Shown: positions 6,837-16,108 of the stretch, one piece after another
How the letters are laid out: every line of letters begins with the position of its first letter
How positions within the stretch are numbered: position 1 is the stretch's first letter
Assembly: GCA_026005015.1 (NCBI GenBank)
Contig: BPKG01000004.1
Location: 1 to 64,000, forward strand
Length of the DNA: 64,000 nt
From: Burkholderiales bacterium
GTDB lineage: Bacteria > Pseudomonadota > Gammaproteobacteria > Burkholderiales > UBA6910
Reading direction: 5' to 3'
Position numbers and translations under genes: made by a program
Notes under the pieces: generated by a model
Databases searched by the model: none
The model's input: only the letters and a program-made list of their open reading frames with translations
Told to the model about the DNA's origin: nothing

Positions 6837-8396
6837 ATGGACAACGTATTACATCACCTCGCTATCGGCTTCTTTCACGTGTTCGAGCCATGGAACCTGG
6901 TAGCGCTCGTGGTAGGACTCGTCATGGGCCTACTGGTGGCCGTGTTGCCGGGGCTCACGCTGGTGATGGGCGTGGTGCTCGCCCTGCCCTTCACCTACAG
7001 CATGGACGTCATCCCGGCTATCATCCTGCTTACCGCCATGTACGTTTCCGGCACCTACGCCGGAGCCTGGACCTCCATCCTGTTCCGCGTGCCGGGCGAG
7101 CCCATGGATGTTCCCCTCCTGTGGGACGGTTACACCATGGCACGCAAAGGCCAGGCAGCCCTCGCCTTGGGTTGGACCCTGACTGCCGCCCTAATCGGCG
7201 GGCTAATCGCCGCCACCTTCATGGTGGCAGCGGCCCAGCCCATCGCCAAGATCGCCCTTACTTTTTCCACGCCCGAGTACTTCGCGATCCTGTTCTTCGG
7301 CCTGGCGAGCGTGGTGTCGTTGGGCGGTGGCTCCCTCACCAATGCCTTCATCAGCTTGTTCATCGGGTTGCTGATCGCCAGCGTGGGGATAGACGAAACC
7401 TACGGGGCCGAGCGCTTCACCTTCGGCGTGCACATCCTGCGCGACGGCATCGACTACCTGGTGGTCATGGTGGGCGCCTACGGCCTGGGAGAAGTGTTCG
7501 CCCGGATGGAAACAGGCTTCAAGTCGGTGCCGCTGCAGGCGGTCGATAGCGTAAAGACCCGCCTGCCGGGTCTGCGCGATATGTGGCACGCCAAGATCAC
7601 CTACCTGCGCGGTTCCCTGACGGGCATCATCGTAGGACTGGTGCCGGGTGCCGGCGCCACCATCGCCTCCTTCGTCTCCTACGGGGCCGAGATGCAGTAC
7701 GGCAAGAAGAAGGAACAGCTCGGTACCGGCATCCCCGAAGGCATCGTCGCGCCGCAGACGGCGGCCACTTCTTCGGTGGGCGGCGCGCTGATTCCGCTGA
7801 TCACCATGGGCATCCCGGGCAGCGGCGCCACCGCCATCATCCTCGGTGCCTTCCTGCTCCACGGGCTGCAGCCGGGTCCCCAGGTATTCGCTAACAGCCC
7901 CCATATCGTGTACGCGATGTTCGCGTCGCTTTTCGTCGGCATCGTCGGCATGTGCCTGATTGGCTATTTCGCTGCCAAGGTACTGGTGAAAGTGCTGGAC
8001 TTTCCCGAAGCAGTGGTGTCCGCCTACGTGGTGATGTGCTGTTTTCTTGGCGCCTTCGCCGCGCGCAACAACGTGACCGATTTGTGGCTACTGGCGAGTT
8101 TCGGGATCCTCGGCTACCTGTTCGAGCGCTTCCGCTTTCCCATTACGCCCCTGGTGCTGGGGGTCATCCTGGGCCCGCTCGCCGAGACCAACTTCATGAC
8201 CACCATGGTCAGCTATAACAACGACTGGACAATTTTCTTCACCCGGCCGATCAGCGGCACCATCATGGTGCTCGCCATCATCGCGCTGGTCTTTCCGCTG
8301 GTACGGACGCAGTTGCGCAGGCGCAAGCTTGCCCGCGCGGCCGAAGCAGGGATGATGGCGCGCGAACCGGGACGCACTAGGGAGATTGGCTCATGA
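6837..8396 (+). CDS. tctA: TctA-family large membrane subunit of TTT transporter
   Basis: A 519-residue polytopic permease. Family signatures are GLVMGLLVAVLPGLT near residue 27, the repeat-like GLVPGAGATIASFVSYGAE near 267, and PQTAATSSVGGALIPLITMGIPGSGATA near 308. It forms the substrate channel together with TctB. A GAGGTGACG stretch before the ATG serves as ribosome site. The stop overlaps the sauS ATG (ATGA), so transport and metabolism genes are translationally coupled, which is strong evidence that the permease imports the substrate of the next two enzymes. Confidence 0.95.
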   Translation: MDNVLHHLAIGFFHVFEPWNLVALVVGLVMGLLVAVLPGLTLVMGVVLALPFTYSMDVIPAIILLTAMYVSGTYAGAWTSILFRVPGEPMDVPLLWDGYTMARKGQAALALGWTLTAALIGGLIAATFMVAAAQPIAKIALTFSTPEYFAILFFGLASVVSLGGGSLTNAFISLFIGLLIASVGIDETYGAERFTFGVHILRDGIDYLVVMVGAYGLGEVFARMETGFKSVPLQAVDSVKTRLPGLRDMWHAKITYLRGSLTGIIVGLVPGAGATIASFVSYGAEMQYGKKKEQLGTGIPEGIVAPQTAATSSVGGALIPLITMGIPGSGATAIILGAFLLHGLQPGPQVFANSPHIVYAMFASLFVGIVGMCLIGYFAAKVLVKVLDFPEAVVSAYVVMCCFLGAFAARNNVTDLWLLASFGILGYLFERFRFPITPLVLGVILGPLAETNFMTTMVSYNNDWTIFFTRPISGTIMVLAIIALVFPLVRTQLRRRKLARAAEAGMMAREPGRTREIGS

Positions 8397-9820
8397 ACAC
8401 GCGGGCGGGAAAGATCGTTTCCATGGGCGTGGCCGAGATGGTGGCGGGGCTGGTGGCGCGGGCCCGCGCCGCCCAACGGATCTACGACCGGTACACCCAG
8501 TCCCAAGTGGACGAGGTGGTCACCGGCGCCGGATGGGCCATCGTGGAGCCCGAGCGCAACCGGCGGTTGGCGGAGCTGGCGGTCAAGGACACGGGCCTGG
8601 GGGTCGTAGAGGACAAGATCCTCAAGAACCGTCGCAAGACCATGGGGCTGCTGCGGGACCTCCGGGGTGCCAAGAGCGTCGGTGTAATCGCCGAGTACCC
8701 GGAGAAAGGAATCATCGAGATCGCCCGCCCGGTGGGTGTCGTCGGCGCGATCACCCCTTCCACAAATCCGGCGGCGACCGTGGCCAACAAGGTGATCAAC
8801 GCCCTCAAAGGGCGTAATGCCATCATCGTGGCCCCCTCGCCCAAAGGCGCTTCCACCTGTGCCTTGCTGCTCGAGTTCATCCATGCGGAGCTCGCCCGGG
8901 TAGGCGCCCCCCAAGACCTGGTGCAGATGCTGCCGAGCCCTGTGTCCAAGGAGCTCACCCAAGAGCTCATGCGCCAGGTGGACCTGGTCGTGGTCACCGG
9001 ATCCCAGAACAACGTGCGCGCAGCCATGACGAGCGGCACCCCCGCCATCGGAGTGGGGGCGGGCAACGTGGTGGTGATCGTCGACGAGACGGCGGACCTA
9101 CCTGACGCCGCAGCCAAGATCGCCGCCTCCAAGACCTTCGACAACGCCACAAGCTGCTCTTCGGAAAATCACTTGGCGGTGCTGGAAAAGGTCTACGAGC
9201 CCACCCTCGCCGAGCTCAAGAAACAGGGGGGCGCGCTGCTCACGCCCGAGGAGAAGGCGAAGCTGCAGAAGGCCATGTGGCCCGACGGCAAGTTGTCGCC
9301 TTCGGTCATCGCCCAGTCGGTGGCGCGCATCTGCGAAGTGGCGGGGCTTTCCCGGCAGGAGCTGAAGAGAGCGCGCTTCCTCATGGTGGAGGAGACCGGG
9401 GTGGGGAAAGACTACCCCTTCTCGGGGGAAAAGCTCTCCCCGGTGCTCACCGTCTACCGGGTCAAGGACTTCGACGCGGCCTTCGAGCTCACCTGCCGCA
9501 TTTACGCCTACCAGGGGGCGGGGCACTCCATCGGCATCCACACCCGGGACGAGGCCCACGTGCTGCGCCTGGGACTGGAGGCGCCCACCTGCCGGGTAAT
9601 CGTGAACCAGGCCCACTGCTTCGCCAACGGGGGCAATTTCGATAACGGGCTGCCCTTTTCCTTGTCCATGGGCTGCGGCACCTGGGGCAAGAACATCATC
9701 TCCGACAACCTGAACTACCGCCATTATCTCAACATCACCCGCATCGCCCGGGTCATCCCTCCGCGGGAGCCCAGCGAGGAGGAGCTCTTCGGCGAGTACC
9801 GGCAGAAGTATGGGATATGA
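8393..9820 (+). CDS. sauS: Acylating aldehyde dehydrogenase, probable sulfoacetaldehyde dehydrogenase
   Basis: A 475-residue CoA-acylating aldehyde dehydrogenase. The NAD-binding region holds GVVGAITPSTNPAATV (residues 115-130) and VVTGSQNNVRAA; the catalytic Cys is residue 255 in NATSCSSENH. Acylating, not hydrolytic, chemistry follows from the CSSE context, as in AdhE/EutE-type enzymes. Together with the ligase downstream and the TTT transporter upstream, the layout matches SauS of the sulfoacetate pathway, which reduces sulfoacetyl-CoA to sulfoacetaldehyde. The sulfonate specificity is inferred from context; another short acyl-CoA is the main alternative. Xsc, needed for the next step, is not in the window. 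Confidence 0.7.
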   Translation: MNTRAGKIVSMGVAEMVAGLVARARAAQRIYDRYTQSQVDEVVTGAGWAIVEPERNRRLAELAVKDTGLGVVEDKILKNRRKTMGLLRDLRGAKSVGVIAEYPEKGIIEIARPVGVVGAITPSTNPAATVANKVINALKGRNAIIVAPSPKGASTCALLLEFIHAELARVGAPQDLVQMLPSPVSKELTQELMRQVDLVVVTGSQNNVRAAMTSGTPAIGVGAGNVVVIVDETADLPDAAAKIAASKTFDNATSCSSENHLAVLEKVYEPTLAELKKQGGALLTPEEKAKLQKAMWPDGKLSPSVIAQSVARICEVAGLSRQELKRARFLMVEETGVGKDYPFSGEKLSPVLTVYRVKDFDAAFELTCRIYAYQGAGHSIGIHTRDEAHVLRLGLEAPTCRVIVNQAHCFANGGNFDNGLPFSLSMGCGTWGKNIISDNLNYRHYLNITRIARVIPPREPSEEELFGEYRQKYGI

Positions 9821-9831
9821 GTAATTCACCA

Positions 9832-9890
9832 CAGAGGCACAGAGGAAAGAAGAAAAACTAGTTTTTTCTCTGTGCCTCTGCGGTTAGAAC
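9832..9890. repeat. Inverted repeat CAGAGGCACAGAG / CTCTGTGCCTCTG
   Basis: Perfect 13-base arms (9832-9844 and 9878-9890) around a 33-base AT-rich loop lie in the 88-base gap between sauS and sauT. A related single arm recurs at 13618-13640. It looks like a dispersed intergenic repeat. In RNA it would form a strong hairpin and could lower sauT expression relative to sauS. Confidence 0.7.
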
Positions 9891-9908
9891 TCCGGTTGAA
9901 GGAATACG

Positions 9909-11471
9909 ATGCGCACCGTCCGACATTTCATCGACCTGCAGGCCCGGGAGCGGCCGGAACGGCCTTACCTGATCGCCCCGGAGACCGGCCGCACCATGAC
10001 CTACGCCCGGCTGCAGGAGCACTCCGTCGCTCTTACCCGCTATCTCCTCGCCCGTGGGCTCAAACAAGGCGACAAGGTCTCCCTCATGTTGCATAACGGC
10101 TACCAGACGGCGCGGCTGTTCCTCGGGATCATGTACGGGGGCTTCGTGGTTTCCCCGGTGAACCTGCTGTCCCAGTCCGTCCAGCTCAAGCACGTGCTGG
10201 AGCACTCCGATACCCGGCTGGTGTTCGTGGGCCCAGACTTCGAAGAGCGAGTGCGGACCATACTCAAGGAAGTCCCCCGCGAGGTGGCCGTGGAGGTGAT
10301 CGACGTGGACGCCGAGGAGATCTTCGATCCGACGGCGCTCCCCCAGGCAGCCTTGCCCCAAGTGGGCGAGGAGGACGACGCGCTGCTCATGTACACCTCG
10401 GGCACCACGGGGCTGCCCAAGGGCGTGGTGCTCACTCACAAGAACGTGATCTCGGGCGGGCTTTTCGTGACCCAGGCCCACCGGCTCGCCGCCGAGGACC
10501 GGGTGCTGTCGTCGCTGCCCCTCTACCACATCAACGGGCAGATCGTGACGGCGGTCGCGCCCCTGGTGCACGGGGGATCCGTCGTCATGCCCCACCGCTT
10601 TAGCGTCTCCAGCTTCTGGGACCTGGCGTGCCGCCACAGTTGCACCTGGATCAACGTGGTGCCCACCATCATCTCCTACCTGCTCAACGCCTCCGATCCT
10701 CGGGAGAAAGGCTTGGACCTGTCGAAGATCCGCTTCTGCCGTTCGGCCTCCGCGCCCCTGCCGCCGGCCCAGCACAAGGCGTTCGAGGAGAAATTCGGCA
10801 TTGGCATCATCGAGACCTTCGGCATGACCGAGACGGCGGCGCCCTGCTTCACCAATCCCCTGGAGCCGGAAAAGCGCAAGATCGGCAGTCCGGGCCGGGC
10901 CTTCGGCAACGAGGCCAAGATCATCGACCCCGAAACCGGGAAAACCCTGCCACCCGGCCAGGCGGGAGAGATGATGGTGCGCGGGGATAACGTGATGCGA
11001 GGCTACTACAAGGACGCTGCCGCCACTGCCAAGACCTTGGAACCCGACGGTTGGATGCATACTGGCGATCTCGGCTACATGGATGAGGACGGCTTCGTGT
11101 TCGTCACCGGCCGCATCAAGGAACTCATCATCAAGGGCGGGGAGAACATCGCGCCCCGGGAGATCGACGAGGCGCTGCTCAAGCACCCGGCGGTGCTGGA
11201 GGCCGCCGCGGTGGGCATTCCCGACGAGCACTACGGCCAGGAGATAGCCGCCTACGTGGTGCTCAAGGAGGGTTGCGAATGGTGCACTGAGGAGGAGCTC
11301 ACCGAGTTTTGCCGCGAGCAGCTCGGCCGTTACAAGACGCCCAAGCAGATCCGCTTCGTCGCCGACCTGCCCAAGGGCCCCTCGGGCAAGGTGCAGCGGC
11401 TGAAGTTGCTGGAGCTGGACGCCGCCGCCTCGGGCGCGAAGGCGCAAGCCGGTCGCGCCCAGGCGGCGTGA
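9909..11471 (+). CDS. sauT: AMP-forming acyl-CoA ligase, probable sulfoacetate-CoA ligase
   Basis: A 520-residue ANL-superfamily ligase. The phosphate-binding motif YTSGTTGLPKG is at residues 162-172, the adenine motif is ETFGMTETAAP, the hinge is HTGDLGYMDEDGFVFVTGR, and the catalytic Lys motif near the C-terminus is GPSGKVQR. Such enzymes activate a carboxylate with ATP and CoA. Its place behind an acylating aldehyde dehydrogenase and a TTT importer matches SauT, which makes sulfoacetyl-CoA. The ATG at 9909 follows GAAGGAA. Family is certain; sulfoacetate as substrate is inferred from neighbours. A short aliphatic acid is the alternative. Confidence 0.7.
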   Translation: MRTVRHFIDLQARERPERPYLIAPETGRTMTYARLQEHSVALTRYLLARGLKQGDKVSLMLHNGYQTARLFLGIMYGGFVVSPVNLLSQSVQLKHVLEHSDTRLVFVGPDFEERVRTILKEVPREVAVEVIDVDAEEIFDPTALPQAALPQVGEEDDALLMYTSGTTGLPKGVVLTHKNVISGGLFVTQAHRLAAEDRVLSSLPLYHINGQIVTAVAPLVHGGSVVMPHRFSVSSFWDLACRHSCTWINVVPTIISYLLNASDPREKGLDLSKIRFCRSASAPLPPAQHKAFEEKFGIGIIETFGMTETAAPCFTNPLEPEKRKIGSPGRAFGNEAKIIDPETGKTLPPGQAGEMMVRGDNVMRGYYKDAAATAKTLEPDGWMHTGDLGYMDEDGFVFVTGRIKELIIKGGENIAPREIDEALLKHPAVLEAAAVGIPDEHYGQEIAAYVVLKEGCEWCTEEELTEFCREQLGRYKTPKQIRFVADLPKGPSGKVQRLKLLELDAAASGAKAQAGRAQAA

Positions 11472-11675
11472 GGCGACGTCGAGGCGCGAAGCCGGGACCG
11501 ATCACAACCCCGGCGGGCGCGTCCGGAACACCTGGGTCACCGTTGCCCCAGGTCAGGCGCCGGCCTTGGGGCCGCGGGGTCGAGACCTTTCCGGCGCCAA
11601 GGACCCGCAACCATTGCCGGCCCGGAATGAAATTGGTACGCTCATGAAGTTGTCCTAGCCCAACGAGGCTACCGG
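11472..11675. other. Intergenic gap before the LacI gene
   Basis: About 200 bases of GC-rich sequence with no convincing gene. It should hold the promoter of the LacI gene, but no clear -10/-35 pair or operator-like palindrome was recognised. Confidence 0.5.
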
Positions 11676-12722
11676 TTGAAAAAGTCCGTCAAGCTCGCCG
11701 ACGTGGCCCGCCATGCTCGTGTGTCCACGGCCACCGTTTCCCGGGCCCTATCCCATCCTGAAAAGGTCAAGCCCGAGACGCTGGAGCGCATCCAGCGGGT
11801 GATCGACCGGCTCGGCTACGTGCCCCACGGCACGGCCCGGGCGCTTGCCACTCGGCGCACCTATGCCATCGGCGCCGTGATGCCCACCCTGGACAACGCC
11901 ATCTTCGCCAACACCACCCACGCCCTGCAGAAGACCCTGGACGAAGCGGGCTACACCCTGCTCCTCGGCTGCCACGAATTCGACCCCAAAGTGGAGACGC
12001 GCATCACCCGCAAGCTGATCGAGCGCAGTGTGGACGGCCTGATCCTGTTCGGCACTGACCACGAGCCTGAGCTGTGGGCGCTAGTGGAACGGGTGCAGAT
12101 CCCCTACGTGCTCACCTGGGCCCTTGACCGTAGCGGGCAGTGGCCGTGCGTCGGGTTTGACAGCCACGAGGCGGGGGTGCAGGTGGCCCGGTACCTGATG
12201 GAGCTGGGACACCGGCGCTTCGCCATGATCGCCGGCATCACCGCCACCAACGAGCGCCATCGGGCGCGGGTGCAGGGGGTGCGGGAAGCGCTGGAGGCCC
12301 GCGGAATCCAACTGCCGCCGACGCGGATCATCGAAAAGCCCTTCTCGCCCACCGCCGGCCGGGAGGCGATGCGGGAGATCCTGCGCCAGCGCTGGCGGCC
12401 GACGGCGGTCATCTGCGGCAACGACGTGCTGGCGATCGGCGCCATCGCCGAGTGTCATGCCCAAGGGCTTCACGTGCCCAACGACATCTCCGTCACCGGC
12501 TTCGACGACATGGAGTTCGCCTCCATGGTCACGCCGGCCTTGACCACGGTGCATTTCCCTGCCGCCGAGCTGGGGCAGTATGCGGCGGAGCATCTCTTGA
12601 GGCGCCTGGCCGGGGAGAAAGTGCCTTCCGTGCTGCAGCTTCCCGTGGAACTAATCGTGCGCGCCTCCGCGGCACCGCCCAAGCCCGCCGTGGAGCGCAG
12701 CGCCCTAGCCGAGGTGAGCTAA
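11676..12722 (+). CDS. LacI-family transcriptional regulator
   Basis: A 348-residue regulator with an N-terminal helix-turn-helix (KLADVARHARVSTATVSRALSHPEKV, residues 6-31), a hinge near residue 58 and a periplasmic-binding-protein-like effector domain ending SVTGFDDMEFASMVTPALTTV. The start is a TTG, chosen because the HTH begins six residues later. It is co-directional with and downstream of the sau/TTT genes and is the obvious candidate to control them. The effector may be sulfoacetate or a pathway intermediate; this is inference. Its 3' end overlaps the convergent kinase gene by 18 bases. Confidence 0.9.
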   Translation: MKKSVKLADVARHARVSTATVSRALSHPEKVKPETLERIQRVIDRLGYVPHGTARALATRRTYAIGAVMPTLDNAIFANTTHALQKTLDEAGYTLLLGCHEFDPKVETRITRKLIERSVDGLILFGTDHEPELWALVERVQIPYVLTWALDRSGQWPCVGFDSHEAGVQVARYLMELGHRRFAMIAGITATNERHRARVQGVREALEARGIQLPPTRIIEKPFSPTAGREAMREILRQRWRPTAVICGNDVLAIGAIAECHAQGLHVPNDISVTGFDDMEFASMVTPALTTVHFPAAELGQYAAEHLLRRLAGEKVPSVLQLPVELIVRASAAPPKPAVERSALAEVS

Positions 12723-13601
12723 CAACCGCTCCATCATAGCCTGCGCTTGGGCGGCGTAGCCTGCGCCGAACAGGTTCGCGTGGTTCAGCAGGTGATAGAG
12801 GTTGTAGAAGTCCTTGCGCACCCGGTAGCCCGGGTCGAGGGGATACGCCTCCTGGTAGGCCCGATAGAAGGCCGGGCCGAAGCCGCCGAAGAGCTCGGTC
12901 ATGGCGAGGTCCGCCTCCCGATCCCCGTAGTACACCGCCGGATCGAAAACCACCGGCGTCCCCTCCCGGGTCGCCCCGTGATTGCCGGCCCACAGGTCGC
13001 CGTGCAGCAGGGAGGGCACCGGCGTATAGCCTTGGAACAGGGCGGGAAGCCGTTCCAGGAGCCGCTCGCCGAGTCGCTGCAAGGCACCGCGGTGGCCCCG
13101 GCGCGCTGCCAGCTCCAACTGAAACCCGAGGCGCGCCTCGCGCCAGAAGCCGATCCAGTCGGCGCTCCACGGGTTGCGCTGGGGCGTGGAGCCGATGGCG
13201 TTGTCCCGGCGCCAGCCAAAGCGCTCAGCGGTGCGGCGATGCATCCGTGCAAGCGCCGTACCCAGGGCCGCGAGGCTCGCGGAATCGCCGCGTCCGAGCT
13301 CCAGGTATTCCAGCACCAGGAAAGCATACCGTCCCGCCACGCCGTGGGTGACAGGATGGGGTGCCTTGACCGCTCCGGTGGCGAGGATCTCCTCGAGGCC
13401 GTCCGCCTCGGCTTCGAACATGGCGGCATGTTCCGCCCGATTGAGCTTCACGAAGTAGCGGCGGCCGGCGCCTTCCAGGCGGTACGCCTCGTTGATGCAG
13501 CCGCCGCCCACCGGCTCTAGGCGCTCGACGAAAAAGCCGATGCCCTCGGCCGCCGCGATGCTCCCGGCGATGGCGTCCCAGGGCGCTTGCTGCGCTTTCA
13601 T
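12705..13601 (-). CDS. Fructosamine/ketosamine-3-kinase family protein
   Basis: A 298-residue kinase-fold protein. It shows YFVKLNRAE (ATP Lys), a catalytic loop LLHGDLWAGN near residue 210 and the metal-binding VVFDPAVYYGDREADLAM. Bacterial members phosphorylate protein-bound or free ketosamines so that the sugar falls off, a repair of glycation damage; ribulosamine is the usual better substrate. Length matches the family. The ATG at 13601 begins MKAQQAPWDAIAGSI. It is transcribed in the same direction as argH, 47 bases further along, and may be co-transcribed with it. Confidence 0.9.
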   Translation of the reverse strand: MKAQQAPWDAIAGSIAAAEGIGFFVERLEPVGGGCINEAYRLEGAGRRYFVKLNRAEHAAMFEAEADGLEEILATGAVKAPHPVTHGVAGRYAFLVLEYLELGRGDSASLAALGTALARMHRRTAERFGWRRDNAIGSTPQRNPWSADWIGFWREARLGFQLELAARRGHRGALQRLGERLLERLPALFQGYTPVPSLLHGDLWAGNHGATREGTPVVFDPAVYYGDREADLAMTELFGGFGPAFYRAYQEAYPLDPGYRVRKDFYNLYHLLNHANLFGAGYAAQAQAMMERLLAHLG

Positions 13602-13616
13602 GACAAAGGCGTTTTT

Positions 13617-13641
13617 CCTCTGTGCCTCTGTGTCTCTGTGG
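13617..13641. repeat. Single arm of the CTCTGTGCCTCTG repeat
   Basis: CCTCTGTGCCTCTGTGTCTC lies between argH and the kinase gene. It matches one arm of the inverted repeat at 9878-9890, so the motif is dispersed in this genome. Confidence 0.6.
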
Positions 13642-13648
13642 CAGATCT

Positions 13649-15043
13649 TCAGCCGAGGGACCGCCGCGCCTCGCGCACCGCCCGCAGCACCTGCTCGGGC
13701 GCGGTGCCGCCCGGGTGGCGGCGGCTGGCCACCGACCCCTCCAGGGTGAGGACCTGGTAGACGTCCTCCGCGATGAGGGGGGAGAACCGGCGTAGCTCCT
13801 CCAGGGACAGTTCGGCCAGGTCAGCGCCCTTCTCCTCGGCGAAGCGCACCGCCCGCGCCACCGCCTCGTGGGCGTCCCGGAAGGGGAGCCCCTGGCGTAC
13901 CAGGTAGTCGGCCAGGTCCGTGGCGGTGGCGTAGCCTTCCCGCGCCGCGGCGCGGGTCCGCTCGACGTCCACTTCCAGCCCCGCCAGCATCTCCCGGAAC
14001 ACCCGCAGCGTGTCGGTCACCGTGTCCACCGTATCGAACAAGGGTTCCTTGTCCTCCTGGTTGTCCTTGTTGTAGGCGAGGGGCTGGGCCTTCATGAGGG
14101 TGAGAAGCGCCACCAGGTGGCCGTTCACTCGCCCCGTCTTGCCCCGGGCGAGCTCCGGAACGTCGGGGTTTCTCTTCTGCGGCATGATGCTGGAGCCGGT
14201 ACAAAAGCGGTCCGGGAGCTTCACGAAGCCGAAGCGGGGGCTCATCCACAGGACGAGCTCCTCCGAGCACCTGGACAGGTGGGTCATGAGGAGGGCCGCG
14301 CAGGCGACGAACTCCACCGCGAAGTCCCGGTCGGACACGGCGTCCAGGGAGTTCTCGCACAAGCCTTCGAAATCGAGTTCCTTCGCCACCCGCTCCCGGT
14401 CGATGGGGAAGCTGGTGCCCGCCAGGGCCGCGGCGCCCAGGGGCAGGCGGTTCAGGCGCCGGCGGCAGTCGGCGAACCGCTCCGCGTCCCGCTTGAGCAT
14501 CTCGAAGTAGGCCATGAGGTGGTGCCCGAAGGTGACGGGCTGGGCCACCTGCAGGTGGGTGAAACCAGGCATCACCGTACCGGCGTGGCGTTCGGCCTGG
14601 TCGAGCAGCGCCCGTTGCAGCGCCCGGATGTTCTCCTGGATGCCGTCGATCGCGTCCCGCAGCCACAGCCGCACGTCGGTGGCCACCTGATCGTTGCGCG
14701 AGCGCGCCGTGTGCAGCCGCTTGCCCGCGTCGCCTACCAAGTCGGTCAGCCGTTTCTCGATGTTGAGGTGCACGTCCTCCAGGTCCAGGGACCAGGGAAA
14801 AGTACCGGCCTCGATCTCGGCCAGGATCTGCTGCATCCCGCCCTCGATGGCGGCCAGGTCTTCCGCGGATAAAATGCCGACGGCATGGAGCATGCGCGCA
14901 TGGGCGAGGGAGCCGCGGATGTCGTGGCGGGCGAGGCGCCGGTCGAAAGGGACGGAAGCGGTATAGCGCTTGACCAATTCGTCCACGGGTTCGGTGAAGC
15001 GCCCGGACCAGGGTTTATGCTCACTGTTCGATCGATCTTGCAT
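13649..15043 (-). CDS. argH: Argininosuccinate lyase
   Basis: Cleaves argininosuccinate to arginine and fumarate, the last step of arginine synthesis, as a cytosolic homotetramer. The 464 residues carry the three superfamily signatures: [13 protein letters not shown] (111-123), [11 protein letters not shown] (160-170) and the catalytic loop [12 protein letters not shown] (283-294, containing the active Ser). Length is standard. The gene is divergent from the two-component sensor gene, the usual betaproteobacterial neighbour; the 38-base gap between the two starts must hold both sets of translation signals. Confidence 0.98.
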   Translation of the reverse strand: MQDRSNSEHKPWSGRFTEPVDELVKRYTASVPFDRRLARHDIRGSLAHARMLHAVGILSAEDLAAIEGGMQQILAEIEAGTFPWSLDLEDVHLNIEKRLTDLVGDAGKRLHTARSRNDQVATDVRLWLRDAIDGIQENIRALQRALLDQAERHAGTVMPGFTHLQVAQPVTFGHHLMAYFEMLKRDAERFADCRRRLNRLPLGAAALAGTSFPIDRERVAKELDFEGLCENSLDAVSDRDFAVEFVACAALLMTHLSRCSEELVLWMSPRFGFVKLPDRFCTGSSIMPQKRNPDVPELARGKTGRVNGHLVALLTLMKAQPLAYNKDNQEDKEPLFDTVDTVTDTLRVFREMLAGLEVDVERTRAAAREGYATATDLADYLVRQGLPFRDAHEAVARAVRFAEEKGADLAELSLEELRRFSPLIAEDVYQVLTLEGSVASRRHPGGTAPEQVLRAVREARRSLG

Positions 15044-15081
15044 GGGCCGCCAACCTGGCGAAAAATAAATGAATTCAGCAA

Positions 15082-16095
15082 ATGCCCAGTATAAATCAAA
15101 ACACCGGCGCGGCCGGCCTGCCCGACTTCCGCAACCTGGGGGTAATCGCCCGGGTGCTGGTGGCTGTGGAGCTCCTCGGCTTCGCCGCGGCCATCGCCCG
15201 GACCTCCGGTTGGGCCGAGGTGGGGGCCGAATTCGCGAACCTTTCGGCGGTGCTGCAGCCAGCCCTGATTCTCGCCGTTGTGCTCCTTTACCTGCTCCAT
15301 CCCTGGCTCAAGGGCCTGCCCTATGGGTTCGGCGCGGCGTCGGTGGCGGCCGTCGCCTTGGTTGCCGTCGTCCTGGTGCACGTGGCGGCGGGGGAGGTCC
15401 TGCAGTCGCTGGAGGCGAGCGCTCTCGAGCGCCACGCCTTGTTCGCCCTCGGGGCGAGCGCGCTGCTGCTCTTTTACTTCCACCTGCGCAGCCGGGCCCT
15501 ATCCCCCGCCCTGGCGGAAGCCCGGCTCCAGGCTCTCCAGGCCCGCATCCGCCCCCACTTCTTCTTCAACAGCCTGAACGCGGTACTGGGGCTGATCCGC
15601 TCGGACCCGCGCCGGGCGGAAGCCGCTCTGGAGGACCTGGCGGAGCTGTTCCGGGCGCTCATGGCGGACAACCGCCAGCTCTGCACCCTGGAGCGGGAGG
15701 TGGCCCTGTGCCGCCAGTACCTGCAGATCGAGCAATTGCGGCTTGGGACGAGGCTCAAGGTGGAGTGGCGCATCGACGAGATGCCCGGGGAGGCCCTGGT
15801 GCCGCCCCTCACCCTGCAGCCCCTCATCGAGAACGCGGTCTATCACGGCATCGAGCCGATCCAGCAGCCCGGAACCATCGAGATCCAGATCCAGCGGCGC
15901 AACGACCAAGTGCACGCCCTGCTGCGCAATCCCTACCGGCGCGGCGGCGCTCATACCACGGGCAACCGCATGGCGCTCAACAACATCCGCGAGCGCCTGG
16001 CGCTGCACTTTGACGCCGAGGCGCTCCTCTCTACCCGGGAGGCGGACGGCTTGTACGAGGTTCACATCGTGCTGCCATACCGCACGGGAGCTTGA
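15082..16095 (+). CDS. LytS/AlgZ-type sensor histidine kinase
   Basis: A 337-residue membrane sensor with four hydrophobic segments in residues 20-135, then the His_kinase domain of the LytS class: the phospho-accepting His159 lies in [14 protein letters not shown], followed by the N-box region [18 protein letters not shown] and a simple C-terminal ATP domain ([11 protein letters not shown]). It pairs with the LytTR regulator 13 bases downstream. The argH-algZ-algR-hemC order is conserved in beta- and gammaproteobacteria. The stimulus cannot be read from the sequence. Confidence 0.9.
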   Translation: MPSINQNTGAAGLPDFRNLGVIARVLVAVELLGFAAAIARTSGWAEVGAEFANLSAVLQPALILAVVLLYLLHPWLKGLPYGFGAASVAAVALVAVVLVHVAAGEVLQSLEASALERHALFALGASALLLFYFHLRSRALSPALAEARLQALQARIRPHFFFNSLNAVLGLIRSDPRRAEAALEDLAELFRALMADNRQLCTLEREVALCRQYLQIEQLRLGTRLKVEWRIDEMPGEALVPPLTLQPLIENAVYHGIEPIQQPGTIEIQIQRRNDQVHALLRNPYRRGGAHTTGNRMALNNIRERLALHFDAEALLSTREADGLYEVHIVLPYRTGA

Positions 16096-16108
16096 CGGGA
16101 ACGGATCC

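Noticed and set aside
9858-11447. Minus-strand frame of 529 codons opposite sauT
   Set aside because: No family resemblance; shadow of the ligase gene, whose ANL motifs are intact.
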